NCBI RefSeq assembly: GCF_031127875.1
Contig: NZ_JARXIA010000001.1
Span: 496,001-560,000, forward strand
DNA: 64,000 nt
DNA from: Pelagicoccus sp. SDUM812005
GTDB lineage: Bacteria > Verrucomicrobiota > Verrucomicrobiia > Opitutales > Opitutaceae
Direction: 5' to 3'
Positions 53,001 to 60,455 of the stretch are shown here, one piece after another (the first letter of the stretch is position 1; each line of letters starts with the position of its first letter). The translations under genes and the position numbers were made by a program. Below the pieces are notes generated by a model, which saw nothing but the letters and a program-made list of their open reading frames with translations, was not told where the DNA came from and searched no databases.

Positions 53001-54502
53001 AATATACCTTGGGAGGACAGGGAAAGCTTGAGGGCTGGCGTCCCGAGTTCTTTTATCACGGAGCCCGCTATTTGCAGGTGGAGCGGGTTGGCGCCGTTCC
53101 TGGAGGGAGCCTTCCGGAGCTAGTGCGTATTGAGAGTGTGGTGACGCATTCCAGTTCCGAACAGGTTGGCCATTTCGCTTGTTCCAGCGACTTGTTCAAT
53201 CGGACGCGAAGCCTGATCCGTTGGGCCCAGCGAAGCAACATGGTGAGCGTCTTGACGGATTGTCCGCATCGGGAGCGCTTGGGGTGGATGGAACAGTACC
53301 ACCTGAACGGTCCTTCGCTGCGCTACGAGTTCGATGTGAACAGCCTATTTCGCAAGAGCTTCGGGGATATGGTGGATTCCCAAACGGAGGCAGGCTTGGT
53401 CCCGAACGTTTCCCCAGAGTTTATAACCTTTGACGGAGCGTTTCGCGATTCTCCCGAATGGGGAAGCGCGTTGATCCTGGCTTCCTGGCAACAGTATTTA
53501 TGGACGGGTGACTTGAGCGTTTTCCAGGAGCATTACGATTCGATGCGAGCTTACGTCTCGTATTTGGGGAGCAAGGCTGCGGGAAGGTTGCTGAGCCACG
53601 GACTGGGCGACTGGTACGATCTTGGACCCGGGCGGCCTGGATTTTCGCAGTTGACGCCTATTTCGCTCTCGGCCTCGGCAATCTACTATGAGGATGTCGC
53701 GACCTTGGCGAAGATCGTCCGATTGCTCGGAAAGGAGGAGGAGACGAAGAGTTTGGAGGCGTTGGCCTCGGAAATTAAAGTTGCCTTCAATCAGGCCCAC
53801 TTCGACCAGGAAGCGGGCAACTATGGAGCCAGCAGCCAGGCCGGCAACGCGATGGCCTATGTGCTCGGCTTGGTTCCGGAGGGGTACGAGACCTCGGTGA
53901 TGGAGACGATCGTATCCGATATTCGGGCACGAGGAAACGGATTCACGGCTGGGGACGTGGGGCACCGCTATCTACTTCTGGCCCTTTCCAAGGCCGGGCG
54001 TTCGGATGTGATTTTCGACATGCACCACCAGTCGGATCGCCCGGGATACGGAATGCAGCTGGCGAAGGGGGCGACGAGTCTGACCGAAGCCTGGGATGCG
54101 GACCGGCATTCTTCGCACAACCACTTCATGCTTGGACACATTATGGAGTGGTTCTACGCGGGTTTGGCGGGGATCGGGCCCGACGAAGCCCAAGCGGGTT
54201 TCAGGAAGGTTCGCGTGAAGCCACAGCCGATCGAGGGAATCGAGTGGGCGGAAGCGCGTTTCGAGGGCGTACGAGGGCCCATCGAGCTTCGTTGGAGGAA
54301 GGAGGGGGAGACTTTCGAGCTAGCCCTATCCGTGCCGGCGAACTGTGAGGCAAGCGTCGATTTGCCGTTGGCCGGAGCGGGGATCGTTTCGGTAAATGGT
54401 GTCGCTCTGCGGGAGGCTGAGGGCGTCGAAGTAGGGGAGCGGAAGGCAACACGCCAGACGGTGTCGGTCGGATCCGGGATCTGGCGCTTCCAGGCTCGCT
54501 AG
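50072..54502 (+). CDS. Esterase-GH78 fusion: alpha/beta hydrolase plus alpha-L-rhamnosidase
   Basis: 1476 residues with a signal peptide ending near LLAAD. Residues about 45-385 form an alpha/beta-hydrolase of the acetyl-xylan-esterase/dienelactone-hydrolase type: ILNTHGHAG (oxyanion side), GVTGYSGGGTQ with Ser242, ISDGGDWTKN with the likely Asp, and LPDEGHNYGP with the His. From about 425 it repeats the GH78 layout of the previous gene: SIYDLRTDDRVDPLGIDSVAPRLSWKLES, QYVLHINGRRVGQERLSPGWTD, DCPHRERLGWMEQ with Asp1063 and Glu1068, and TSLTEAWDAD. An F5/8-type insertion (about 565-695) is extra. It could remove an ester and then the rhamnose it protects. It is the last gene of the locus. Confidence 0.9.
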   Translation: MDRLVSNTLRLACLCSVLVFCGALRLLAADLDWLPDGFPEPNESQLCQRSYLTETMGAAVLSAAAKEFDTREKWDAYRDLVRRKILQGAGLDPLPRRTALQPMIHSRREYDGYSVENVAIETVPGFWATGNLFRPLNPQVKVPGILNTHGHAGRVERPEQWARYGRFHEQNQIRAAALAKMGAVVFSIDMFAYADGIPQVGVDAHGSEVAMRIQLWNAIRALDFLESLPEVDSTRLGVTGYSGGGTQAFLLSGVDDRVAATAPVAMVSSYFFGGCPCESGRPVHRSEEHFASNAMIAAMAAPKSQILISDGGDWTKNTPEVEYPFLQRIYSLYGAQEQVSNVHLPDEGHNYGPNKRKAMYPFFAEAFGLDLSAILNGGGEIEEAGIVVETPDRLRVFNEAHRVPVGALRSAEAVGRALDRLQPRSVDLSIYDLRTDDRVDPLGIDSVAPRLSWKLESRRRNVKQRAYRILVASDRASLEPGKADLWDSGKVFSNEQYGIGYEGEALDSGQQVYWSVKVWDDAGLATDWATAATWTSGALDGEAWGEAKWVTHPRWLEEKRDHLGYRSRSAESVDTPKWIEIDLGKAYAVDEVVLHALRHTVAERLGFPTEFKVALSEDAAFSEPYLVADYTLPPHTNKWFTQHRFELEEPQLARYFRMDVPKLRELDGEICLALSQIEIRSGGRNVALGAKVSASDSKEEGLWSASALVDGKGVPGSNTLGTKTIRLRREFEARGGVRRALMHLTGLGQYVLHINGRRVGQERLSPGWTDTDETVLYDTREVSAFLNSGPNAIGIELASGMYSVSHPEGRYTKFVGRFRPLKAIVSLSIEYEDGSMQELVTDENWRCSVGPTVYSHIYGGEDFDARLDEAGWSSLGFAGDSWEAVSFAAAPKGRLRGASHAAPPLSGHETLKPVAVVELKEGVSVYDFGQNASLMPEIQVKGEAGSAVRLIPGELLREDGSVYRGSSAHGGKDAYWQYTLGGQGKLEGWRPEFFYHGARYLQVERVGAVPGGSLPELVRIESVVTHSSSEQVGHFACSSDLFNRTRSLIRWAQRSNMVSVLTDCPHRERLGWMEQYHLNGPSLRYEFDVNSLFRKSFGDMVDSQTEAGLVPNVSPEFITFDGAFRDSPEWGSALILASWQQYLWTGDLSVFQEHYDSMRAYVSYLGSKAAGRLLSHGLGDWYDLGPGRPGFSQLTPISLSASAIYYEDVATLAKIVRLLGKEEETKSLEALASEIKVAFNQAHFDQEAGNYGASSQAGNAMAYVLGLVPEGYETSVMETIVSDIRARGNGFTAGDVGHRYLLLALSKAGRSDVIFDMHHQSDRPGYGMQLAKGATSLTEAWDADRHSSHNHFMLGHIMEWFYAGLAGIGPDEAQAGFRKVRVKPQPIEGIEWAEARFEGVRGPIELRWRKEGETFELALSVPANCEASVDLPLAGAGIVSVNGVALREAEGVEVGERKATRQTVSVGSGIWRFQAR

Positions 54503-54566
54503 GCGGGGCAATTTCCGCTTCTTGGGTCGCGGGGGGCTGCTGGAGGGGGCGAAGGTGTCGGTACGC

Positions 54567-54606
54567 AAAAAAGCCCCTGCAAGTCAGCGACTTGCAGGGG
54601 CTTTTT
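54567..54606. terminator. Bidirectional rho-independent terminator
   Basis: Long perfect stem: AAGCCCCTGCAAGTC (54571-54585) pairs with GACTTGCAGGGGCTT (54589-54603) around a three-base loop, with A-run on the left and T-run on the right. It can stop the rightward rhamnosidase locus and, read leftward, the tRNA-Lys transcript, whose CCA end it touches. Confidence 0.92.
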
Positions 54607-54681
54607 GGTAGGCCGACTGGGACTCGAACCCAGAACCAATTGCTTAAAAGGCAACTGCTCTACCGATTGAGCTATCGACCC
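54606..54681 (-). tRNA. tRNA-Lys (anticodon UUU)
   Basis: 76 nt on the minus strand, with the 3' CCA encoded. The acceptor arms GGGTCGA and TCGGCCT pair (with G-U wobbles), the D-loop has AGCTCAATCGGTAGAGC, the anticodon loop reads CTTTTAA with TTT in the middle, and the T-loop has GGGTTCGAGTCCC. Anticodon UUU reads Lys codons AAA and AAG. Confidence 0.96.
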
Positions 54682-55004
54682 ATCAGCGCCCAGTGGGCGT
54701 TCGGAAGGTGGGGAATACAGGATGTGCTTCGGGGGATGGCAAGTCCTAATTTACAAGTTTCCGGAGTTGCGGTGGAACTCGTCCGCAGCTAGGTTTTTGT
54801 CTCTTAATTAGAGCAACCGAGCGCGCCGTTTGCGCGTATATGTCTTTCAGAACGAGTCCGTTCGCTCCAAATCCGCGAGCGGCTCGAAATTGGATCAAAA
54901 TTTAAAAACGTGGGATGTTTCCTCCGATCCGCTGAGGGACAGTGGTCAGGGACGTTAAGTTCCTGTAAAGGAGGGTGTAATAAAAATTGGAAGAAAGGGA
55001 AAAA
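54682..55004. other. Intergenic region upstream of ECF sigma gene
   Basis: 323 bp between tRNA-Lys and the sigma factor gene. It must contain promoters for both, but I could not place a convincing -35/-10 pair for either. GGAGGGTG lies near the right end and AAGAAAGGGA just before ATG 55005. No other gene, repeat or hairpin was seen. Confidence 0.6.
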
Positions 55005-55652
55005 ATGGGAACAATTGCTGGTCAAGAACGTCCCAAAGCGACAACTGCTATGTCAACTAAAGCTCAAGAAGTCGCCTTAGACAAAGCGCTGGTAGCGCGT
55101 TTCAAGGCCGGAGACGAATCGGCCTTCGAAGAAATGGTTTCTCGATACTGGGATCGCATTTATGCGATGGTTCACAAGCTCCTGCGTAATACCCAAGACG
55201 CGGAAGAGGTTACCCAAGACGCGTTTATCCGAGCCCATCGCGGTTTGGAGAACTTTCGCGGGGACTCGAGCTTTTCGACCTGGCTCTACCAGATCGCGAC
55301 GAATCTCGCCCGCAACCGCTACTGGTACTGGTGGCGCCGCAAGCGGGACAAATCGATCTCCTTCGATCAGCCGATCGCTTCGGAGTCGTCCACGACTCTG
55401 GCGGAGGTTTTTCCTGCGGACGTGGAGTCGCCGGAGGACATCGCTATCACGAACGAGTTCAAGGATCGGGTGGCCGCTGCCATGAAGCTTCTCAACGAGA
55501 AGCATCGTGAAGCCTTGGTCATGCGAAATGTCAAGAATCTCACCTACGAAGAAATTGCGGATCGCTTGCAAATCAGCATCGGAACCGTCAAAAGCAGAAT
55601 CGCCCGTGCTCGCGAAAGCCTTCGCGAGAAGATGGGACACGAACTTTTATGA
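55005..55652 (+). CDS. ECF-type RNA polymerase sigma factor (sigma-70 family)
   Basis: 215 residues from ATG 55005, preferred over the in-frame TTG at 54987 because a purine-rich AAGAAAGGGA precedes it. Region 2 spans about 33-115 (SAFEEMVSRYWDRIYAMVHKLLRNTQDAEEVTQDAFIRAHRGLENF), with the helix STWLYQIATNLARNRYW. Region 4 is near the end (LNEKHREALVMRNVKNLTYEEIADRLQISIGTVKSRIARARESL). It directs RNA polymerase to a small regulon. The next gene overlaps by 4 bp and encodes a probable anti-sigma factor. Confidence 0.94.
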   Translation: MGTIAGQERPKATTAMSTKAQEVALDKALVARFKAGDESAFEEMVSRYWDRIYAMVHKLLRNTQDAEEVTQDAFIRAHRGLENFRGDSSFSTWLYQIATNLARNRYWYWWRRKRDKSISFDQPIASESSTTLAEVFPADVESPEDIAITNEFKDRVAAAMKLLNEKHREALVMRNVKNLTYEEIADRLQISIGTVKSRIARARESLREKMGHELL

Positions 55653-56383
55653 ACAAGCAGAGCTTCATCGAGCGCCTGAACCTTCACCTGGACGAGGAGT
55701 TGTCTCCCGAGGAGTCCGAGGAGCTTCTAGCGGAAATTCGCGTTAACCCAGAGTACCACCGGATCTACATCCAGTACTGTCAGCTTTTCAACGCGTGTTC
55801 CCAGCTCGGCGACAAGTTTTCGGAGCCCAAGCCGGTCGGCCAGTGGCGCCAGAGGGTTTACGCTTATGGAGGCATGGCGGCAGCGGTGGCTTTGCTGTTG
55901 CTGGCGGCCCGCAACCTTTCTCCGATGCTCGAGGGCTTGGACGGCGAGTTGGCAATGGCTGCGCCGACTTCCCATAGCGTGAACTCCGATTTTTCGGAGC
56001 CGCTGCGGGTGATGGACGTGAACGACTTGAACGGCCGCACCGTTCTGTTGGGGGATAACCTCGTTCCGGTTTCCTTCGATTTGGACAGCGCCTTCGACCA
56101 AGGCGGCAAGCCTCACAACTTCGGCAGCGAAGCGGACGTGAAGTTCGCGAGTTTCACGGTAGTGCAGGACAAGCAGATCGAGGATGTCTGGAGGAAGCGA
56201 TCCTTCACCTTCGGCGACGCGGTCGAGACCTCTACTTTCGCTCACGAGGAGTTGAGCTTGAAGGACGCTGCGGACGCGAGCTTCACGGTTCAATCGGTGG
56301 GCTCGGCTTTCGACAGCGAAGGCGAAAACGTTCGCTACGATTTCGGGAAAGCCGCGGCTACGAAGGCAGTTTCCAAGCCGTAG
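55649..56383 (+). CDS. Probable membrane anti-sigma factor
   Basis: 244 residues, overlapping the sigma gene by 4 bp (ATGA). The N-terminal 50 residues (FIERLNLHLDEELSPEESEELLAEIRVNPEYHRIYIQYCQLFNAC) are helical and acidic like anti-sigma domains. They lack the H-x3-C-x2-C zinc motif, having instead a looser H37...C44...C50. A membrane segment follows at about 72-88 (AYGGMAAAVALLLLAA), and about 150 residues of unrecognised polar sequence would lie outside the membrane. The role is inferred from position and layout. No similarity is claimed for the outer domain. Confidence 0.7.
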   Translation: MNKQSFIERLNLHLDEELSPEESEELLAEIRVNPEYHRIYIQYCQLFNACSQLGDKFSEPKPVGQWRQRVYAYGGMAAAVALLLLAARNLSPMLEGLDGELAMAAPTSHSVNSDFSEPLRVMDVNDLNGRTVLLGDNLVPVSFDLDSAFDQGGKPHNFGSEADVKFASFTVVQDKQIEDVWRKRSFTFGDAVETSTFAHEELSLKDAADASFTVQSVGSAFDSEGENVRYDFGKAAATKAVSKP

Positions 56384-56386
56384 GTT

Positions 56387-56394
56387 GTATCCAA
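56387..56394 (-). repeat. Intergenic copy of the TTGGATAC motif
   Basis: GTATCCAA on the plus strand, three bases after the anti-sigma stop codon, is a copy of the octamer found about 20 times in this window. It is the clearest copy outside a coding sequence. Confidence 0.6.
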
Positions 56395-56431
56395 TCATTT
56401 AAGACAGCAGCTATCCACTGTTGCCGTTAAG

Positions 56432-56462
56432 ACGCAGGCTGAGACGCCTGCGTTTTTTTTTG
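56432..56462 (+). terminator. Rho-independent terminator after anti-sigma gene
   Basis: CGCAGGC (56433-56439) pairs with GCCTGCG (56446-56452) around a six-base loop, followed by nine or more T residues. It separates the sigma/anti-sigma operon from the convergent ruvA gene. Confidence 0.92.
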
Positions 56463-56488
56463 CGCCTACTGCGCGGCGAGAGAACGCC

Positions 56489-57109
56489 TTATCCGAGGGC
56501 GGCTTTGATGAGAGCTTCGGTTGAGGCGTTGGGGCCGAGGGCGTCGACGGCTTTGCCGACGGCCTTGGTGGCGTCGCTCTGCTTGTAGCCAAGGGCGAGC
56601 AGGGCGAGGACCGCGTCGTCGGTGTGGTTGACGCCGGCCTTGGCGGCTGCGTTGGCGTCGGTGACCATGCCTTGCAGGGCAGGAGAGCTCGAAGCGTGGG
56701 CGAAGGAGCTAAGCTTGTCCTTGAGTTCGATGATGACGCGCTCGGCGGTTTTCTTGCCGATGCCGGGTGTCTTGGCCAGCAGCACGGCGTCTTCGTTGCC
56801 GATGGCGGAGAGGAGCGAGGGCAGTTCCAGCTTGCTCATCATGCTGATGCCGACCTTCGGGCCGACGCCCGAAACCTTTTCGATGAGGAGCTGGAAGAAG
56901 TTTCGCTCGTCTTCGCTGGCGAATCCATAGAGGGCTTGGGAGTCCTCGCGGTAGACCGCGTGGGTATGCAGCCTAACCTTTTCCCCGTTAGGGGGCAGCT
57001 TGGCTGCGGTGGAAACGGGAATGTTTACCAAGTAGCCGAGCCCTCCCGCGTTGATGATGGCGGTAAGGGGCGTAGCTCGCTCCAGTATTCCCTCTATGGA
57101 TACGATCAT
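56489..57109 (-). CDS. ruvA: Holliday junction branch migration protein RuvA
   Basis: 206 residues with the RuvA plan: N-terminal OB fold (MIVSIEGILERATPLTAIINAGGLGYLVNIP), two helix-hairpin-helix motifs (FFQLLIEKVSGVGPKVGISMM and LAKTPGIGKKTAERVIIELKDKL), a flexible linker, and domain III (DAVLALLALGYKQSDATKAVGKAV) that contacts RuvB. It binds four-way junctions as a tetramer during recombination repair. It lies 9 bp after dapB in a dapA-dapB-ruvA leftward run; ruvB is not in the window. Confidence 0.96.
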   Translation of the reverse strand: MIVSIEGILERATPLTAIINAGGLGYLVNIPVSTAAKLPPNGEKVRLHTHAVYREDSQALYGFASEDERNFFQLLIEKVSGVGPKVGISMMSKLELPSLLSAIGNEDAVLLAKTPGIGKKTAERVIIELKDKLSSFAHASSSPALQGMVTDANAAAKAGVNHTDDAVLALLALGYKQSDATKAVGKAVDALGPNASTEALIKAALG

Positions 57110-57118
57110 AGGCGTGCG

Positions 57119-57850
57119 TTAAGCGAGGCCGAGGACTTCGCGTATGCCGTAGATGCCGGGCTTCTTTCCCACGGACCAGGCTGCGGCCCGTACAGCTCCG
57201 CGAGCGAAGATGGCTCGGCTGGAGGCTTTATGGGTGAGCTCAACGCGCTCGCCGACGTCGGAAAAGATTACGGTGTGGTCGCCTACCACGTCGCCGCCGC
57301 GCAGGGAGTGCATGCCGACTTCGCGCTGGGTGCGCTCGCCGGTGATGCCTTCGCGTCCATGGCGCAGGTCGTCGTGGTTGAGCCCGCGCGGCTCCAGTAC
57401 GGAGTCGGCTAGCATGAGAGCGGTACCGCTGGGTGCGTCCTTCTTGAGGCGGTGATGCATTTCCACGATCTCGGCGTTGTAGTCGAGGGGGAGGATGTCG
57501 GCCGCCTTTTCTACGAGGTAGCAAAGCAGGTTGACGCCGATGGAGAAGTTGCCGGCCCAAACGGTTGCCGTCTTGGCGGCGATTTCGAGGAGCTTGGCGC
57601 GTTCTTCCTGGCTGTGGCCGGTGGTGCCGCAGACGACTGGCTTGCCGAGTTCGGCTGCCAAGCTGAAAACGGATTCCGTGACGGTGTGGTAGGAAAAGTC
57701 GATGACCGCGTCGGCGGCTTCCATGCCGGCGCGCAGGTCGTCGCCTTGATCGACTTTAGCGACGACGGTGTGTCCGGCTTCTTCGGTCGCTTCAGCGATA
57801 GCTTGGCCCATGCGCCCCTTGGCGCCAACGATGCAAATCTTGAGTGACAT
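57119..57850 (-). CDS. dapB: 4-hydroxy-tetrahydrodipicolinate reductase
   Basis: 243 residues. NAD(P) binding is by ICIVGAKGRMGQAIAE, the core by DAVIDFSYH and VVCGTTGHSQEE, and the catalytic region by VEMHHRLKKDAPSGTA, with its paired His and the conserved Lys. It carries out the second step of the diaminopimelate/lysine branch, after DapA, for lysine and peptidoglycan. It starts 9 bp downstream of dapA on the same strand. Confidence 0.96.
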   Translation of the reverse strand: MSLKICIVGAKGRMGQAIAEATEEAGHTVVAKVDQGDDLRAGMEAADAVIDFSYHTVTESVFSLAAELGKPVVCGTTGHSQEERAKLLEIAAKTATVWAGNFSIGVNLLCYLVEKAADILPLDYNAEIVEMHHRLKKDAPSGTALMLADSVLEPRGLNHDDLRHGREGITGERTQREVGMHSLRGGDVVGDHTVIFSDVGERVELTHKASSRAIFARGAVRAAAWSVGKKPGIYGIREVLGLA

Positions 57851-57859
57851 GGTGTGTTC

Positions 57860-58768
57860 CTACGCTTGAGCGGTCAGTTCTGCCTGCAAGGCATCGAAGA
57901 TTGAGAGGACGAGCTCCTTGTTTTCGGGCTGCAGCTCACAGAGCGGCAGGCGTACGCGCCCTGTTTCGAAGAGGCCGGCCTTCACCATGCATGCCTTTAC
58001 GGGCACGGGATTGGGTTCGATGAAGAGGTTCTTGAAAAGCGGATTCAGCTTTTGGTGCCAGGCGCTTGCGGTCTTGAGGTCGCCGGCGAGGGAAGCCCTG
58101 ACGAGAGCCACGACTTCTGCGGGGATCACGTTGGAGGCGACCGAGATCACGCCTTCGGCTCCGGCGCTGATGAAGGGCAAGGTGAGGCTGTCGTCGCCGC
58201 TGAGGACCACGAGGTCGTCGCCCATGGCCTTCTTCAAGTCGTCCACGCGCTCGACGCTGCCGCCGGCTTCCTTGATGTGGTTGACGTGTGGATACTTGGA
58301 GAGGAGGCGTTCGACGGTTGCCACGTCGATCTGGATGCCGCAGCGGCCGGGGATCGAGTAGAGCACGATCGGACGGTCGGTGGCTTCGGCGATGGCGGAG
58401 AAATGGCGGAAGAGTCCCTCTTGGCTCGGCTTGTTGTAGTAGGGCGCTACGTGCAGGAAGCCGGAGGCTCCGGCTTCGTGGGCGAACTTTGTGAGGGAAA
58501 CGGCTTCGCGGGTAGCGTTCGAGCCGGCGCCTGCGATCACAGGTACGCGTCCGGCTGCGGTTTGGATGGTGAGCTCGACGACGCGCTGGTGCTCGTCGTG
58601 GCTCAGGGTTGGGCACTCGCCGGTGGTTCCCACGGGTACGAGCGCGTCGATTCCAGCCTGGATTTGGGCTTCGACCAATTTTTTCAGATCGGCCTCGGCT
58701 AAAGACCCGTCTCCGAGGAAAGGGGTCGCTAGTGCGGTCATTGATCCGGTATACTTTTGTGCGCTCAT
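57860..58768 (-). CDS. dapA: 4-hydroxy-tetrahydrodipicolinate synthase
   Basis: 302 residues from ATG 58768 (MSAQKYTGSMTAL); the open frame further up is not family-like. YTGSMTALATPF, VPVGTTGECPTLSH, VLYSIPGRCGIQ with the catalytic Tyr, and VNHIKEAGG with the Schiff-base Lys are canonical DapA features. It condenses pyruvate with aspartate semialdehyde in the lysine/diaminopimelate route. Being next to dapB identifies it as the biosynthetic copy, in contrast to the DapA-family genes at 23627 and 37323. A pilT-type gene diverges 104 bp away. Confidence 0.95.
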   Translation of the reverse strand: MSAQKYTGSMTALATPFLGDGSLAEADLKKLVEAQIQAGIDALVPVGTTGECPTLSHDEHQRVVELTIQTAAGRVPVIAGAGSNATREAVSLTKFAHEAGASGFLHVAPYYNKPSQEGLFRHFSAIAEATDRPIVLYSIPGRCGIQIDVATVERLLSKYPHVNHIKEAGGSVERVDDLKKAMGDDLVVLSGDDSLTLPFISAGAEGVISVASNVIPAEVVALVRASLAGDLKTASAWHQKLNPLFKNLFIEPNPVPVKACMVKAGLFETGRVRLPLCELQPENKELVLSIFDALQAELTAQA

Positions 58769-58872
58769 AATTCGAAAGTGAAGGATTCGAGTTCCAAGCC
58801 GATTTATAAGGGCGGTCAACCCTATACCTGTGGCGAGGCCCTTTTCTCCAACGCAATTCCCACTTTCGAAAA

Positions 58873-59976
58873 ATGGCATCTGAAATCTTCGACGAACTTC
58901 TCTATCTTGCTGTGGACAACGGCGCTTCCGACATCGTGGTCAAGAGCGACAAGCCCGGATATCTCCGCTTGCACGGCAACCTCGAGCCGGTGGAAATGCC
59001 GCCGATCGACGGCGAAACAGTGTTGGCTTTCGTGGACGACAACGTGCCGAGCAACTACAAGGAGAATTGGGAGATGGAGGGGCAGGTCGACTTCGCCTAC
59101 TTCCTGGAGCGGGCGGGACGTTTCCGCGTGAATGCGTTCCTGCAGCGCGGCACCGTGAGCATCGTCTTCCGCCACATTAAGAGCAAGATTCCGAATTTCG
59201 AGGATCTTGCTCTGGATCAAGACGTTCTGTTGAACCTTGCCCAGAAGAAGGACGGTATCGTCTTCGTTTGCGGGGCCACCGGCTCCGGCAAGTCTACGAC
59301 CTTGGCCTGCCTCTTGAACTGGATCAACCACAACATGGACAAGCATGTGGTGACGCTGGAGGACCCGATCGAGTTTAACTTCATCGATTCGAAGTCCGTC
59401 TTCCAGCAGCGCGAGGTGGGGATCGACGCTCCGAGTTTCCAGAAGGCCCTGAAGGCGGTTTTGCGTCAGAATCCGGACATGATCTTGATCGGGGAAATGC
59501 GCGACAAGGAGACCTTCGAGACGGCCCTGGCGGCGGCGGAAACGGGTCACCTCGTTTTCACGACCTTGCACGCGGCCAGCGCCCAGCAGGCGATCACGCG
59601 GCTTTTCGAGTATTTCCCGGCGGAGCAGCACCAGCTGGTGCAGCGTAAGTTGTCCGAAACCTTACGTGGTATCATCGTGCAAAAGCTTTTGCCGAACCTG
59701 GAAGGGGATGGTCGCGTGCCGGCTCAGGAGATTTTGATCGGCGACTCGGTGGTGCGCACGACGATCCGGGAAGGTCGTTTCGACAAGGTGGGAACCTTGC
59801 TGGACGTATCGGCGGACAGCGGTTCGCGCTCCTTCAACAAGGAGCTCTCCCGCCTGATCAAGGAAGGTAAGATCAGCAAGAAGACCGGCATGAAGAATTC
59901 GCCGAACCCGCAGGCTCTGGATATGAACCTGAAGGGGATCTACTTGAGCGATTCGAACCGGATCCTGGGGAACTAG
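58873..59976 (+). CDS. pilT: Type IV pilus retraction ATPase (PilT/PilU-type)
   Basis: 367 residues. The N-terminal PAS-like domain (IFDELLYLAVDNGASDIVVKSDKPGYLRLHG) precedes a GspE-type ATPase with Walker A GATGSGKSTT at about 135-144. Walker B is MILIGEMRD, followed by TLHAASAQQAITRL. The C-terminal KTGMKNSPNPQALDMNL is like PilT/PilU. It powers pilus retraction for twitching and DNA uptake. No other pilus genes are near, which is common for scattered pilus ATPases. PilU is an alternative name that cannot be excluded. The gene is transcribed away from dapA. Confidence 0.93.
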   Translation: MASEIFDELLYLAVDNGASDIVVKSDKPGYLRLHGNLEPVEMPPIDGETVLAFVDDNVPSNYKENWEMEGQVDFAYFLERAGRFRVNAFLQRGTVSIVFRHIKSKIPNFEDLALDQDVLLNLAQKKDGIVFVCGATGSGKSTTLACLLNWINHNMDKHVVTLEDPIEFNFIDSKSVFQQREVGIDAPSFQKALKAVLRQNPDMILIGEMRDKETFETALAAAETGHLVFTTLHAASAQQAITRLFEYFPAEQHQLVQRKLSETLRGIIVQKLLPNLEGDGRVPAQEILIGDSVVRTTIREGRFDKVGTLLDVSADSGSRSFNKELSRLIKEGKISKKTGMKNSPNPQALDMNLKGIYLSDSNRILGN

Positions 59977-59998
59977 ATTCCCCTTCGCTACGCGGGCG

Positions 59999-60397
59999 CT
60001 AGAGCTCGAAGGCGGAGCGGACTTCCTTGAGGAAGGCGGCTTCCTTGGTGTCGGTGCCGTCCGACTTGAGCACGTTGTCGAGGGCATCGATGGCGGTGAC
60101 CTTCTTTTCGTCGAGGCGTTCGGCGATGCTGGCGAGGTATTCGGCCTTTAGGGTGGCGTTGCCTTTGGCGTCGCGAGCGCGGTTGATGGCGGACTCGACG
60201 TAGAGCACGGAGGAGTCGGGGCCGCCCCAATTCGCGTTCTTGAGCTCGTCTTCCACCTTTTTCTCTTCGACGAGGGAAATGTGGTTATCGACGTAGATCG
60301 AAAGGTAGAGCAAGTCGACGAGCGCCTCTTGCTGGCTTTGGCTCCAAGTGGAGGTTTCTTCTGGTTTTGCGGGGAAGAGAAAGGAGAATAGGGACAT
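59999..60397 (-). CDS. TerB-like small protein
   Basis: 132 residues, no signal or membrane segment, mostly helical. EALVDLLYLSIYVDNHISLVEEKKVEDELKN and DNVLKSDGTDTKEAAFLKEVRSAF resemble the TerB/DUF533-type helical bundle, where acidic residues can bind metal. Function is unknown. It lies 58 bp downstream of hemA on the same strand and converges with the pilT-type gene. Confidence 0.6.
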   Translation of the reverse strand: MSLFSFLFPAKPEETSTWSQSQQEALVDLLYLSIYVDNHISLVEEKKVEDELKNANWGGPDSSVLYVESAINRARDAKGNATLKAEYLASIAERLDEKKVTAIDALDNVLKSDGTDTKEAAFLKEVRSAFEL

Positions 60398-60455
60398 GGT
60401 TGGGCAGTGTGCTTATCGTTGTTGACTAAGCAATACCCGAAGTCGGCGGTCCGCG

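Noticed and set aside
29027-54502. Ulvan or fucoidan utilisation locus
   Set aside because: No sulfatase or ulvan lyase gene is present in the window, though GH105 and GH78 also occur in ulvan loci; not fully excluded.
47325-54502. Recent tandem duplication of GH78
   Set aside because: The two GH78 parts share layout but differ widely in sequence, so the duplication, if any, is old.
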